Assembly: GCA_001897435.1 (NCBI GenBank)
Contig: MKSV01000010.1
Span: 62,001-126,000 of the forward strand
Direction: 5' to 3'
DNA: 64,000 nucleotides
DNA from: Acidobacteriales bacterium 59-55
GTDB lineage: Bacteria; Acidobacteriota; Terriglobia; Terriglobales; Acidobacteriaceae
Under the pieces are notes generated by a model that worked only from the letters and a program-made list of their open reading frames with translations, was not told the DNA's origin and ran no database searches. Positions within the stretch are counted from its first letter, which is position 1, and each line of letters opens with the position of its first letter. A program made the position numbers and the translations under genes. Positions 17,921 through 26,300 of the stretch are shown here, piece after piece.

Positions 17921-18073
17921 AAAGTGTTTACCAATCACTCTGCCGCAGACGGAGCAACCATCCGGAGCTTCGCTTGACTGCTCACCTCAACGCAGCCTGC
18001 ACGTCACCCTCTCCCTCGAAAAATTGGTCGGCACAAAGCGGTGTGCCCGCTGCCCCTTTTACCCCGTGCCCTT

Positions 18074-20308
18074 TTACTTGACCGGGATCGCCGCAGGGCG
18101 CCATTGGCTGCCCCACTGCGATGGCTTCGGCCCCATCACAAAATGCAACGTCGCTCCGGACTGGATTTGCTCCCACGTAAGAACCGGAATGTTGAGCGGC
18201 CTGCCATCGAGCGTTGCCGACTGGATGTAGACGTTTGTCGCCGAATTATTCTCTGCCTCGACGCGGAAGGTCTTGCCGTTCGCCAGCTTCAATGACATCT
18301 CCCGATAGAGCGGGCTGCCGATCATGTAGTCGCCGCTCGCCGGATTGACCGGATAAAATCCCATCGCCGTGAACAGCAGCCACGCCGACATCTGGCCGCA
18401 GTCGTCATCGCCGTCCAGCCCCCCGGCATCGTAGCCATACTCGGCGGCGGCGATCTCGCGCACCTTCGCCTGCGTCTTCCACGGCTGCCCGCCGAAGTCG
18501 TACAGATACCCGTAGTGGTGGCTCGGCTCATTCTTGTGCACGTTATGCCCGCCGCTGAAGTGCTGGTCCAGCTTGGCGTCGTACGCCTTCGCTCCCCCCA
18601 TCAGTTCGAGTAGTCCCGCCTGGTCGTGCAGCGGCGACCAGGTGTAGACCCATGCGTCGCCCTCGGTCCAGCCGGCGAGGGAACGATTGCCCGGTGTGTC
18701 CCGCGTTCCGCCCAGCGGCGCCCACTTGCCATCGGAGGTCTTGCCGTTCATCAGGCCGACGGCCGGATTGTAGAGGTGACGATCGTTCAGCGAGCGATGC
18801 AGGAAGAAGCGATAGTCGTCTTCGCGGCCCAGCGCCTTCGCGATCTGCGCCACGCACCAGTCGTCGTAGCTGTCTTCCAGTGTGCGCGAGGAGGCCTCAT
18901 CCGTCTTGTCGGTGGGAATAAAACCCAGCTTCTTGTAGTAGGTCAGCCCGCCGCGGGCTTCGTAGGGAGTGTGCTCTTCACGGTCGAGCCAGCGTCGCGT
19001 GGTGTCTCCGTCCGGAGGCGTCATGGCGTCCTTGTAGACGGCCTGCCACGCCAGTTGCCGGTCAAATCCGTGGAACCCCTTCCGTATCGCCTCGGCGACG
19101 ACCGAGTCCGCATGCGTACCGATCATGATGTTGGTGTAGCTCGGGTTCGGCCACTTCGGCATCCACCCGCCTTCCTTGAAGTTCTGCAGCAGCGCCGTGA
19201 CCATGCCGTCCACTCGCTCCGGAGCCATCAGCGTCAGCAGGCTGTTCTCCGCGCGAAACGTGTCCCACAGCGAGTAGGCGGTGTAGCTCTCGCCGGCGTG
19301 GATCTTGTCGTCGAAGGCGCTGTAGTAGTGGCCGCCTTCGGAGAAGATGCGCGGATACATCAGCGCGTGATAGAGCGCCGTATACAGCCTCGTCTTCTCG
19401 CGGTCGGTTGCGCCGTCGATCTGCATCCGGCTCAGCTTGTCGTTCCACGCCGTGTGCAGTTGCTGCCGGGTCGCATCGAAGTTCCACGACGGAATCTCCC
19501 GTTCGAGATTCGCGCGCGCCTGCTCGATACTCAGGAACGATGTGCCGACGCGCACGTCCACCGTCTCGCCCGGCTTGAACTCCGCATAGGCCCCGCGGCT
19601 GGACTTCGCGGCGGCGTCTCCCATGCCATAGGTCTTCTCATCCTCGGGAGCCTGTCGAAATTGAATGACGAAGTAGCCCTTGAAGTTCGGCAGCTTGTCG
19701 GGTCCCAGGTGCGCGTCCATGCGGTGAGGGTTGTAGCCGGTAATCTCGCGAGTCTGCATATTGACGGTGGCATGGCCCGCGATGCCGGGCCGCGAAGCCT
19801 CGACCAGAACGCGCGCCACGCCATCCTTCGGAAATTGAAAACGCAATCTCGCGCAACGCTCGGTCGCGGTCATCTCGGCCCGGATAGCCTGGCCCTTCCC
19901 GGCGTCGAGCGACACAGCGTAATAGTCCGGCCGGGCGGTCTCGGTGCTGTGCCGGTACGGGAGCTTGCGGTCCGCCGGGGTAGTGCGCAGGGCGCCTGTC
20001 TCGGGCATCAGCGTCACATAGCCGTAGTCGCCCATCCAGATGGCGGGCTGGTGCGTGCCGATAAAGCCGGAGATCGTCGTGTCGTCGTAGTTGTAGGAGG
20101 TGACGCTGATCTTGTTCTGCCGCGTCTGCGGCGTCCAGTCCGTCATGGCGAAGGGTGGCGACACAAACGGCATCGTCCCGCCGTATCCGATGGCGCTCTT
20201 CTGAGTCCCGATCAGCGGATTGACGTAAGAGACTGCGTCCCGACCGGCCGCATAGGCAAAAGGAGACAATAACGATCCAATGACAAGGCTAAGAATGATC
20301 CCACGCAT
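18074..20308 (-). CDS. GH92 alpha-mannosidase (secreted)
   Basis: This 744-residue enzyme is a calcium-dependent inverting exo-alpha-mannosidase of family GH92. A signal peptide (MRGIILSLVIGSLLSPFAYA) begins at the chosen ATG, 20308; a longer open frame reaches 20437 but has no signal at its start. The N-terminal beta-sandwich shows YVNPLIGT and GFIGTHQPAIWMGDYG. The (alpha/alpha)6 barrel shows YTAYSLWDTFRAENSLLT, GWMPKWPNPSYTNIMIGTHAD and the calcium/catalytic stretch DGDDDCGQMSAW at about 632-643. It would release mannose from N-glycans or mannans in the periplasm. It stands alone, convergent with the PQQ dehydrogenase, but its place beside the glycan genes suggests related use. Confidence 0.95.
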   Translation of the reverse strand: MRGIILSLVIGSLLSPFAYAAGRDAVSYVNPLIGTQKSAIGYGGTMPFVSPPFAMTDWTPQTRQNKISVTSYNYDDTTISGFIGTHQPAIWMGDYGYVTLMPETGALRTTPADRKLPYRHSTETARPDYYAVSLDAGKGQAIRAEMTATERCARLRFQFPKDGVARVLVEASRPGIAGHATVNMQTREITGYNPHRMDAHLGPDKLPNFKGYFVIQFRQAPEDEKTYGMGDAAAKSSRGAYAEFKPGETVDVRVGTSFLSIEQARANLEREIPSWNFDATRQQLHTAWNDKLSRMQIDGATDREKTRLYTALYHALMYPRIFSEGGHYYSAFDDKIHAGESYTAYSLWDTFRAENSLLTLMAPERVDGMVTALLQNFKEGGWMPKWPNPSYTNIMIGTHADSVVAEAIRKGFHGFDRQLAWQAVYKDAMTPPDGDTTRRWLDREEHTPYEARGGLTYYKKLGFIPTDKTDEASSRTLEDSYDDWCVAQIAKALGREDDYRFFLHRSLNDRHLYNPAVGLMNGKTSDGKWAPLGGTRDTPGNRSLAGWTEGDAWVYTWSPLHDQAGLLELMGGAKAYDAKLDQHFSGGHNVHKNEPSHHYGYLYDFGGQPWKTQAKVREIAAAEYGYDAGGLDGDDDCGQMSAWLLFTAMGFYPVNPASGDYMIGSPLYREMSLKLANGKTFRVEAENNSATNVYIQSATLDGRPLNIPVLTWEQIQSGATLHFVMGPKPSQWGSQWRPAAIPVK

Positions 20309-20622
20309 ATCAGAGCAGTATAGAGAAAAATAAACAAAATTCCGGCCGCGTCGGCGCGAAAGGGGCTTGCGGGGCCTTTTCCGACAGAAGTTCGCGAAGA
20401 GAGGGGCAGAGGATACGCCAAGGGGTGGCCACGGCACCCGGAAGATGTTATAAATGAGGAGCAGACCTGTCCCTTGCGGAACCTGGCATGGTAGCAGTCA
20501 GGAGCCTGAGTCTCCTTGAGCCTGCCGTTCCTGCACTTCCCCGCACATCTCCCGGTTCGTCGTCTTCATGCGAACGGGAATCCTGTGGGAGGCTTCTGCG
20601 ATTCGAGATTGGAGTATCAGTC

Positions 20623-20811
20623 ATGGCACAAAAATGTGATCTTTGCGGCAAAGGGCCGCAGTTCGGCAACAACGTTTCGCACGCTAACAACACCACGCGC
20701 CGCCGCTGGAACGTCAACCTGCAGCCGGTCAAAGCCAAGGTCAACGGCGGAAGCAAGCGCATGCGCGTCTGCACCAGCTGCATCAAGACCGGCAAAGTCG
20801 TCAAAGGCTAA
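20623..20811 (+). CDS. rpmB: 50S ribosomal protein L28
   Basis: This 62-residue large-subunit protein starts at ATG 20623 behind GGAG at 20611-20614; the frame is open further upstream without family similarity. It matches L28 across its length ([33 protein letters not shown]). Cys5, Cys8, Cys50 and Cys53 form the two CxxC pairs of the zinc-binding (C+) form. It is monocistronic, with its own strong terminator 26 bp downstream. No rpmG neighbour is present. Confidence 0.97.
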   Translation: MAQKCDLCGKGPQFGNNVSHANNTTRRRWNVNLQPVKAKVNGGSKRMRVCTSCIKTGKVVKG

Positions 20812-20836
20812 TTCGACAGCCCTTTAAAAACACATC

Positions 20837-20879
20837 GCCCCGGCCGCGCAACAGGTGGCCGGGGCTTTTCCTGTTTTTT
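20837..20879 (+). terminator. Strong rho-independent terminator of rpmB
   Basis: A perfect 9-bp GC-rich stem (GCCCCGGCC at 20837-20845 with GGCCGGGGC at 20857-20865) and an 11-nt loop is followed by TTTTCCTGTTTTTT. The A-rich stretch on the other side may let it also serve the convergent msrB. Confidence 0.85.
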
Positions 20880-20896
20880 CTATCTCGTTGAAAAGA

Positions 20897-21307
20897 CTAC
20901 TGTTTTCTGAATCCCAGCGATGTGCTGTTGAGGCAATACCGCAGTCCCGTAGGCTTCGGCCCGTCCGGAAACAGGTGTCCCAGGTGCGCCCCGCATCGTC
21001 GGCAGGTCACTTCGATCCTCTGCATTCCCAGCGAATTGTCCTCGTGCGCTTCAATCGCTTCGGCCGACACCGGCAGCCAGAAGCTCGGCCATCCGCTGCC
21101 CGACTCGAACTTCTTGTCCGAGGTAAATAGCGGCGCGTCGCAACCGGCACAGTGGTAGACGCCGTCTTCATGGTTGTTGAGCAACGCCCCGGCAAAGGGG
21201 CGGTCCGTCCCCTTCTCGCGCATCACATGGAACTGCTCCGGCGTTAGCAGCGCGCGCCACTCTTCTTCGGTCTTGTAAATCTTTTCGACGTTTTCAGCTT
21301 CAGCCAT
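20897..21307 (-). CDS. msrB: Peptide-methionine (R)-S-oxide reductase MsrB
   Basis: This 136-residue enzyme repairs R-methionine sulfoxide in proteins. Two CxxC pairs bind zinc (Cys53/56 in CAGC, Cys102/105 in CRRC) and the catalytic Cys125 lies in RYCLNSTSLGF. Other family motifs are GSGWPSFW and HLGHLFPDGP. The chosen ATG 21307 has AAGGAGG about 10 nt upstream; the longer frame starting at 21328 would put that Shine-Dalgarno sequence inside the gene. No signal peptide is present, so it is cytoplasmic. A Cys typically used for resolving is not obvious in the N-terminal part, so thioredoxin recycling may be direct. Confidence 0.96.
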   Translation of the reverse strand: MAEAENVEKIYKTEEEWRALLTPEQFHVMREKGTDRPFAGALLNNHEDGVYHCAGCDAPLFTSDKKFESGSGWPSFWLPVSAEAIEAHEDNSLGMQRIEVTCRRCGAHLGHLFPDGPKPTGLRYCLNSTSLGFRKQ

Positions 21308-21353
21308 TGGATCGCTCCTCCTTCTCATAATCTATTTGAAGAATCGCTTAGCC

Positions 21354-21425
21354 ACGTCATCTCGACCGAAGCCGCGCGGTCTCGTCGCGCGGCGCAGTGG
21401 AGAGACCCCTGTATTTCGTCTTTTG
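21354..21425 (+). repeat. Extragenic repeat family R1, copy 1
   Basis: This copy lies between msrB and ridA. It shares the left end ACGTCATCTCGACCG and the right end GTGGAGAGACCCCTGTATTT with copies at 26228-26300, 27849-27910 and, inverted, 39241-39287. The middle is a GC-rich imperfect palindrome that varies between copies. Confidence 0.8.
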
Positions 21426-21467
21426 TTCCGGCTTATGTGTCGTCCTCACCGGTATGACGGGCTCAAC

Positions 21468-21866
21468 CTATCCCCGGACAATCACTTCCACCTCGACCAG
21501 CGCATCCTTGGGCAGCGCCGCCACGGCGACAGTCGACCGTGCCGGCGGCACCACGCCTGCGGGCGCGAGATATTTTGCGTAGATCTCGTTCATGGCGGCG
21601 AAGTCGGCCATGTTCTTCAAAAAGACGGTCGTTTTGACCACCTGGCCCAGATCGGCTCCCGCCGCGGCCAAAACCGCTTTGATATTCTCAAAAACCCGCT
21701 CGGTTTGCCCGACGATTCCACCGGCGACGATCTGCCCGGTCTTGGGGTCGAGGCCAACCTGCCCCGAGGCGAACAACAGGTCGCCAACCCGCACCGCCTG
21801 CGAGTAGGGGCCGATGGCGGCAGGTGCATCCGTGGTCGAAATCGCGGTCTTCGTCTGGTCACTCAT
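21468..21866 (-). CDS. RidA-family reactive enamine/imine deaminase
   Basis: This 132-residue protein of the YjgF/YER057c/UK114 family hydrolyses reactive enamines and imines such as 2-aminoacrylate released by PLP enzymes. Motifs include IGPYSQAVRVGDLLFASGQ and the substrate-binding Arg110 in PPARSTVAVAALPKDALVEVE, with Glu125 nearby. ATG 21866 follows GAAGG. It is cytoplasmic and would form a trimer, as known for the family. It stands alone next to a repeat, with no operon partner, so which subfamily function it serves is not known. Confidence 0.93.
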   Translation of the reverse strand: MSDQTKTAISTTDAPAAIGPYSQAVRVGDLLFASGQVGLDPKTGQIVAGGIVGQTERVFENIKAVLAAAGADLGQVVKTTVFLKNMADFAAMNEIYAKYLAPAGVVPPARSTVAVAALPKDALVEVEVIVRG

Positions 21867-22007
21867 GGTGCCTTCAAGTCTATCTCCATATTGACCGCAT
21901 GGAAATTCACCGCAGCCGGCACGACAAGGCGGGCGAAGAACTGATAAAACCATTTCCACACAGAAGGCGCGTTAATCAAGCCGTCTGATCTCGAATCGAG
22001 GTGCACG

Positions 22008-22415
22008 ATGGGTATTTTGGATACGATCCAGTCATTGGCTGGGCAGGTTGGGCAGGACTCTCAGGGCGACCAGGCCAAGGTGGCCGGAGGCTTCATCCAG
22101 GCGCTGACACAGCACCCCGAGGGCATCCAGGGCATTCTCAACAGCTTCACCCAGAACGGCATGGCGGAGCATGTCGGCGCATGGAGCAACGGCCAGACTG
22201 CGGCTGCCACCCCCGACCAGATTCAGCAGGGCCTCGCCGGCACCGGCCTCATCGAAAAGACCGCCGAGCACGCCGGAGTCTCCCCGCAGGTGGTGCAGGC
22301 CGCGCTGACAACGGTTCTGCCCATGCTCGTCCAGCATTTCGCCCCCGGCGGTCAGGCCGCGCCGCAAAGCTCGCTGGGCGGGCTGGCGACGCAGTTCCTC
22401 AGCCGCTTCGCGTAA
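22008..22415 (+). CDS. YidB-like (DUF937) small protein
   Basis: This 135-residue protein matches the YidB/DUF937 family: an N-terminal MGILDTIQSLAG helix, a central domain with TPDQIQQGLAGTGLIEKTAEHAG and SPQVVQAALTTVLPMLVQHFAPGG, and a C-terminal LATQFL segment. The function of the family is unknown; a cytoplasmic helical fold is expected. The ATG follows GAGG. A Kbp/LysM gene follows after 70 bp on the same strand, and the pair is probably cotranscribed. A similar association of small YidB-like and LysM proteins suggests an envelope or stress role, but that is inference. Confidence 0.8.
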   Translation: MGILDTIQSLAGQVGQDSQGDQAKVAGGFIQALTQHPEGIQGILNSFTQNGMAEHVGAWSNGQTAAATPDQIQQGLAGTGLIEKTAEHAGVSPQVVQAALTTVLPMLVQHFAPGGQAAPQSSLGGLATQFLSRFA

Positions 22416-22485
22416 GCTGTCGCATCCTTAACCACAACAGCATGACCAACCAGCCTGTGCAGGCAGGCCAAGGGAGAATTGTTCT

Positions 22486-22878
22486 ATGGCGGATCTCAAC
22501 CAGCTCAAGCAGAAGTACGCCCCGGTCATCGCGGCCATCCAGAGCTTTGCCGAATACGGCGCCACCCTCGACGCCGTGGACCTCGACGGCGAGAAGCTCC
22601 ACATCAAGGCCAGCGTGCCCTCCAAGGTCGTTCTCGAGCGGGTGTGGGACTTCATCAAGCAGTGCGACCCCGCCTACTCCGATCTCCACCACGAGATCGC
22701 CACCACCGGCGGCGACGAGCAGCCGTACACCATCAAGTCCGGCGACAATCTCTCCAAAGTCAGCAAGCTCTTCTACGGGGACGCCAACAAGTATCCACAG
22801 ATCGCCAAGGCAAACGGCATCGACAACCCGGACAAGATCCAGGTTGGCCAGCAGATCAACCTGCCGGTCCTCACCTAA
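22486..22878 (+). CDS. Kbp/YgaU-like LysM domain protein
   Basis: This 130-residue protein resembles the potassium-binding protein Kbp (YgaU). It has an N-terminal BON-like region (about 15-75; DAVDLDGEKLHIKASVPS) and a C-terminal LysM (about 80-129; YTIKSGDNLSKVSKLFYG, KIQVGQQINLPV). There is no signal peptide, as in E. coli Kbp, so it is probably cytoplasmic. The ATG at 22486 follows AGGGAG at spacing 9. It follows the YidB-like gene. Six bp after its stop codon begins a 108-bp element with terminal inverted repeats, which may define the transcript end. Confidence 0.87.
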   Translation: MADLNQLKQKYAPVIAAIQSFAEYGATLDAVDLDGEKLHIKASVPSKVVLERVWDFIKQCDPAYSDLHHEIATTGGDEQPYTIKSGDNLSKVSKLFYGDANKYPQIAKANGIDNPDKIQVGQQINLPVLT

Positions 22879-22884
22879 AGGAAC

Positions 22885-22992
22885 CTCTGATTAAGTCCGG
22901 TCCTGTTAAGGGCACGGCTTTAGCCGTGCCGCAAGTGTCCTGAAGTAACGCGGCTTTAGCCGCCGAGGGCATATCCCGAGGCTTAATCAGAG
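22885..22992 (+). repeat. 108-bp element with 11-bp terminal inverted repeats (family TIR-A, copy 1)
   Basis: The ends CTCTGATTAAG (22885-22895) and CTTAATCAGAG (22982-22992) are perfect inverted repeats. Inside lie two palindromes, GGCACGGCTTTAGCCGTGCC at 22911-22930 and GCGGCTTTAGCCGC about 20 bp later. The second copy at 39318-39412 has the same parts in opposite order, so it is inserted in the other orientation. No coding capacity is present. It could be a tiny MITE or a REP-like doublet. Confidence 0.8.
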
Positions 22993-23036
22993 CATCCCAA
23001 AATAAATCGGCAACAAGTCAGGCAATAAATTAGGAA

Positions 23037-23064
23037 ACCCATGTCTCGCTTCCGAGACATGGGT
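23037..23064. terminator. Perfect 12-bp hairpin after the VWFA-like gene
   Basis: ACCCATGTCTCG pairs perfectly with CGAGACATGGGT around a CTTC loop. It lies 40 bp beyond the stop of the minus-strand VWFA-like gene, where the minus strand continues into TTCCTAATTTATT. It may act as a terminator, or be a dispersed repeat: a relative lies at 32039-32070. Confidence 0.45.
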
Positions 23065-23103
23065 CCCCACTTTATCCCCCTGGCCACTGGTCAGAGTCAG
23101 CTC

Positions 23104-24105
23104 TTACTTCTCCGGCACTGCCGTATCCAGATCCCCGGCAAAGTAGCTCTGCCGAAACCGTATCCGCGCATCGGGATAATCCGGTATCCGCACCCGGATA
23201 CTGTGCATTCCCGGCGACGGATTCGTGCTGCCTTCAGAGTGTGGCTGAAAGCTCAGCAGATAGTAGTTGTGGATGTGGTTGGAGAGCTGCAACAGCCCCT
23301 TGTCGAATCCCTTCTGCGTCGTGAAGTTGATGTACTCGCCGCCCGAGAGCGCGGCCAGCTCGCGCGCCGCATTCTTCTTCACCGCATTGACCGCCATCAC
23401 CATCAGCCCGATCGGTCCGCTGCCGCCGCCGTAGCGCAGGTCGTTCAAGATCTCCGTCTTTCCCGGCGAAAACGCCACCGAATCGACCACCGTGTTCGTC
23501 CGCCCCAGCTCCGCGATCACCTGCGCGGGTTTGACCTCGCTGCCGTGGTCGCGCGTCTCGCTAACCAGAAGGATGGCGTGGCGATAGTGGTTCTGCCGCG
23601 CCTCCAGCATCTTCGTCGCATAAGCCACGGCGTCGAGCGTCGCCGCCTTGGAGTCGTCGCAGGGCTGAAGCTGCGCGAGCGCCGCTCCCAGCGCGTCGGT
23701 GCTTCCGGAAAAGTCCCCCAGAACTTCCGGTTTCTCCCCGTAGCTCACAATGGCGACCTCACGCGGAGCGCCGCCGGTGATGCTGTCGATCATGGTGCCC
23801 AGACCGTTCAGCTTGGCGTACTCCATCACCGCGGCCCGGCTGCACTGGACGACGACCACCAGCGAGAGCCCGAGGATATCGGTGTCCTCATCCATATGAA
23901 TCTTCTGGGCGACCCCGTTGTCCTCCACCACGAACTGCTCCGGCTTCAGCGCGTAGATCATCTCGCCGTGTTTGGTCTCCACCGTCGTCGGCACCAGCAC
24001 GATGTTGGACTGCGCCTTCAGCGTGTATCCCTGCGCCGAAGCATCGCCGCAATCGGCAGCAATCAGGAAAACCAGAAGCAGAGACGAAATCAAGGCGCCG
24101 CGCAT
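23104..24105 (-). CDS. Secreted VWFA-related acidobacterial-domain protein
   Basis: This 333-residue exported protein belongs to the von Willebrand A-like family typical of Acidobacteriota. A signal peptide (about 1-25, ending GDASAQG) is followed by a conserved N-terminal beta domain (IVLVPTTVETKHGEMIYALK, FVVEDNGVAQKI). The A-domain-like core ends with NYYLLSFQPHSEGS and IRVRIPDYP. The metal-site motif DxSxS is not kept: the strand reads VVVVQCSRAAV. The chosen ATG 24105 precedes the signal peptide; further upstream the frame runs antisense to lepA and is not coding. Function is unknown. It is divergent from lepA by 93 bp. Confidence 0.8.
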   Translation of the reverse strand: MRGALISSLLLVFLIAADCGDASAQGYTLKAQSNIVLVPTTVETKHGEMIYALKPEQFVVEDNGVAQKIHMDEDTDILGLSLVVVVQCSRAAVMEYAKLNGLGTMIDSITGGAPREVAIVSYGEKPEVLGDFSGSTDALGAALAQLQPCDDSKAATLDAVAYATKMLEARQNHYRHAILLVSETRDHGSEVKPAQVIAELGRTNTVVDSVAFSPGKTEILNDLRYGGGSGPIGLMVMAVNAVKKNAARELAALSGGEYINFTTQKGFDKGLLQLSNHIHNYYLLSFQPHSEGSTNPSPGMHSIRVRIPDYPDARIRFRQSYFAGDLDTAVPEK

Positions 24106-24198
24106 GGCGTCAGTGTAGCGGAATCGAAGCCGCCGCCGACAAGCGGAATCATCGCGCATGGATGTTAAGATGGACGTTGAGGCTCTTCGGCACCCCCC

Positions 24199-26001
24199 AT
24201 GGATCCAAGTCACATCCGCAACTTCGCGATCATCGCGCATATCGACCACGGCAAGTCCACCCTCTCCGACCGGCTCCTCGAGCTGACGGGATCGCTGACC
24301 GCGCGCGAGATGCAGACGCAGGTGCTGGACACCATGGATCTCGAGCGCGAGCGCGGCATCACCATCAAGGCCCACACCGTGCGCATGATGTACAAGGCCG
24401 AGGACGGCGAGACCTACCAGCTCAACCTGATCGACACCCCGGGCCACGTCGACTTCAGCTACGAGGTCTCGCGCTCGCTGGCCTCCTGCGAGGGCGCGCT
24501 TCTGGTCGTCGACGCCTCGCAGGGTGTCGAGGCGCAGACCTTGGCCAATGCCTACCTCGCCATCGCCGGCGGCCTCGAGATCATCCCCATCATCAACAAG
24601 ATCGACCTTCCCAGCGCCGACATCGAGCGCACCAAGGAGATGATCGAGAAGTCCGTCGGCCTGCCTGCCGCCGATGCCATCGCCGTCTCCGCCAAGACCG
24701 GCCTCAACGTCGCCCAGATTCTCGAAGCCGTCGTCCATCTTCTGCCGCCGCCCGCGGGCGACCCCGTGGCTCCGCTGCAGGCGCTCATCTTCGATTCCTG
24801 GTTCGACGCCTACCGCGGCGTCATCGTGCTGGCGCGCATCATCAACGGCAAGCTGCGCAAGGGCATGAAGATCAAGGTCATGTCCAACGGCAAGGTCTTC
24901 GACGTCGAGAGTATGGGCGTCATGACGCCCAAGCCGGTCGAGATCGCCGAGCTGACCGCCGGCGAAGTGGGCTTCTTTGTGGCCACCATCAAGAACGTCG
25001 CCGACACCAAGGTCGGAGACACCATCACCTCGGTTGAGAACCCCTGCGCCGAGGCGCTGCCCGGCTTTGAAGACATCAAGAGCATGGTCTTCGCCGGTCT
25101 TTACACGGTCGATTCGCACGAGCACGCCATGCTGCGCGACGCGCTCGAAAAGCTCAAACTTAATGACAGCTCATTTTCGTTCGAGCCCGAATCCTCCGTG
25201 GCGCTGGGCTTCGGTTTCCGCTGCGGCTTCCTCGGCCTGCTCCATCTCGAAATTATTCAGGAGCGCCTGGAGCGTGAGTTCAACCTCGACCTCATCACCA
25301 CCGCCCCCGGCGTCCGCTACAGGATCACGATGACCGACGGCAGCGTCGTCGAGGTCGACAATCCCTCCCGCTGGCCCGATCCCAGCGAGATCGAGAGCAT
25401 CGAAGAGCCCATCATCACCGCCAAGATCCTCACCAATGAGGAGTACGTCGGCGGCATCCTCAAGCTGGTCGAGGACAAGCGCGGTCGCCAGCAGAACTTC
25501 GAATACGTCAGCGCGACCCGCGTTCTGCTCACCTACGAGCTGCCGCTCAACGAGGTCGTGCTCGACTTCTACGACCGCCTCAAGTCGGTCTCGCGCGGCT
25601 ACGCGTCGCTCGACTATGTGCTCTCCGGCACCTGGGTCTCGCCCATGGTGAAGATGGACATCCTGATCGGCGGCGATCCGGTCGACGCGCTCTCGATCAT
25701 CGTTCACCGCGACTTCGCCTACGACCGCGGCCGCGCGCTGGTCTCGAAGATGCGCGAGCTGATCCCGCGGCAGATGTTCGAGGTCGCCATCCAGGCAGCC
25801 ATCGGGGCCAAGGTCATCGCCCGCGAGACGGTCACCGCTATCCGCAAGAACGTCATCGCCAAGTGCTACGGCGGCGACATCAGCCGCAAGCGCAAGCTCC
25901 TCGAAAAGCAGAAGGAGGGCAAGAAGCGCATGAAGCGGATCGGAAAGGTCGACATCCCGCAGGAGGCCTTCCTCGCAGTCCTGAAGGTCGGAGAAGAGTA
26001 A
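24199..26001 (+). CDS. lepA: Elongation factor 4 (LepA), ribosomal back-translocase GTPase
   Basis: This 600-residue translational GTPase is the usual length for LepA. The G domain shows AHIDHGKST (P-loop, about 13-21), DTPGHVDF (G3), NKIDLPSA (G4) and SAKTG (G5), followed by domain II, the EF-G-like domains III and V, and the LepA-specific C-terminal domain with [20 protein letters not shown], which contacts tRNA. EF4 acts on stalled ribosomes in the cytoplasm or at the membrane. The ATG at 24199 lies in CCCCCC-ATGGATCC context without a strong Shine-Dalgarno sequence. It is not followed by lepB, unlike in many bacteria; a low-complexity gap and repeats come next. Confidence 0.98.
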   Translation: MDPSHIRNFAIIAHIDHGKSTLSDRLLELTGSLTAREMQTQVLDTMDLERERGITIKAHTVRMMYKAEDGETYQLNLIDTPGHVDFSYEVSRSLASCEGALLVVDASQGVEAQTLANAYLAIAGGLEIIPIINKIDLPSADIERTKEMIEKSVGLPAADAIAVSAKTGLNVAQILEAVVHLLPPPAGDPVAPLQALIFDSWFDAYRGVIVLARIINGKLRKGMKIKVMSNGKVFDVESMGVMTPKPVEIAELTAGEVGFFVATIKNVADTKVGDTITSVENPCAEALPGFEDIKSMVFAGLYTVDSHEHAMLRDALEKLKLNDSSFSFEPESSVALGFGFRCGFLGLLHLEIIQERLEREFNLDLITTAPGVRYRITMTDGSVVEVDNPSRWPDPSEIESIEEPIITAKILTNEEYVGGILKLVEDKRGRQQNFEYVSATRVLLTYELPLNEVVLDFYDRLKSVSRGYASLDYVLSGTWVSPMVKMDILIGGDPVDALSIIVHRDFAYDRGRALVSKMRELIPRQMFEVAIQAAIGAKVIARETVTAIRKNVIAKCYGGDISRKRKLLEKQKEGKKRMKRIGKVDIPQEAFLAVLKVGEE

Positions 26002-26136
26002 CGCCGGCAAGACCGATCTCCCCGCAGCACATCTTTTTGTCTGTCGTTTTGTTGACCTTTCCTGTTAGTTCCTTTGCTTGTCTCTTTTTGTTTTGCCCCT
26101 TTTTGCTTCCCCTTTTTTGTTTGCCCCTTTTTGTTT

Positions 26137-26180
26137 GTCATTCCCGAAGGGAATCTGCGTTTCGCTCGAATCCCCAAGCC
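26137..26180 (+). repeat. Extragenic repeat family R2, copy 1
   Basis: The core TTTGTCATTCCCGAAGGGAA contains the palindrome TTCCCGAAGGGAA and is followed by TCTGCGTTTCGCTCGAATCC. Inverted copies lie at 49127-49180 and 57541-57590. Confidence 0.75.
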
Positions 26181-26227
26181 TCCCTCCGGAGGAGACCCGC
26201 TTCGAGTGCATCGCCAGCCACCTATGC

Positions 26228-26300
26228 ACGTCATCTCGACCGGAGGCGGCGCACTTGCCGCCGTAGTGGAGAGACCCCTGTATTTCGCTCTTGTTCTTGC
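26228..26300 (+). repeat. Extragenic repeat family R1, copy 2
   Basis: Same ends as the copy at 21354: ACGTCATCTCGACCGGAG and GTGGAGAGACCCCTGTATTT, then CGCTCTTGTTCTTGCC. The middle GGCGGCGCACTTGCCGCC is a palindrome specific to this copy. Confidence 0.8.

Noticed and set aside
18626..20272. A long plus-strand frame opposite the GH92 gene
   Set aside because: Arg/Val/Leu-rich shadow of a GC-rich gene with no motif; GH92 motifs on the minus strand are complete.
24106..25125. N-terminal extension of the VWFA-like frame running antisense to lepA
   Set aside because: The extension is low-complexity Gly/Asp/Val and the signal peptide begins at 24105, so the gene was cut to that start.
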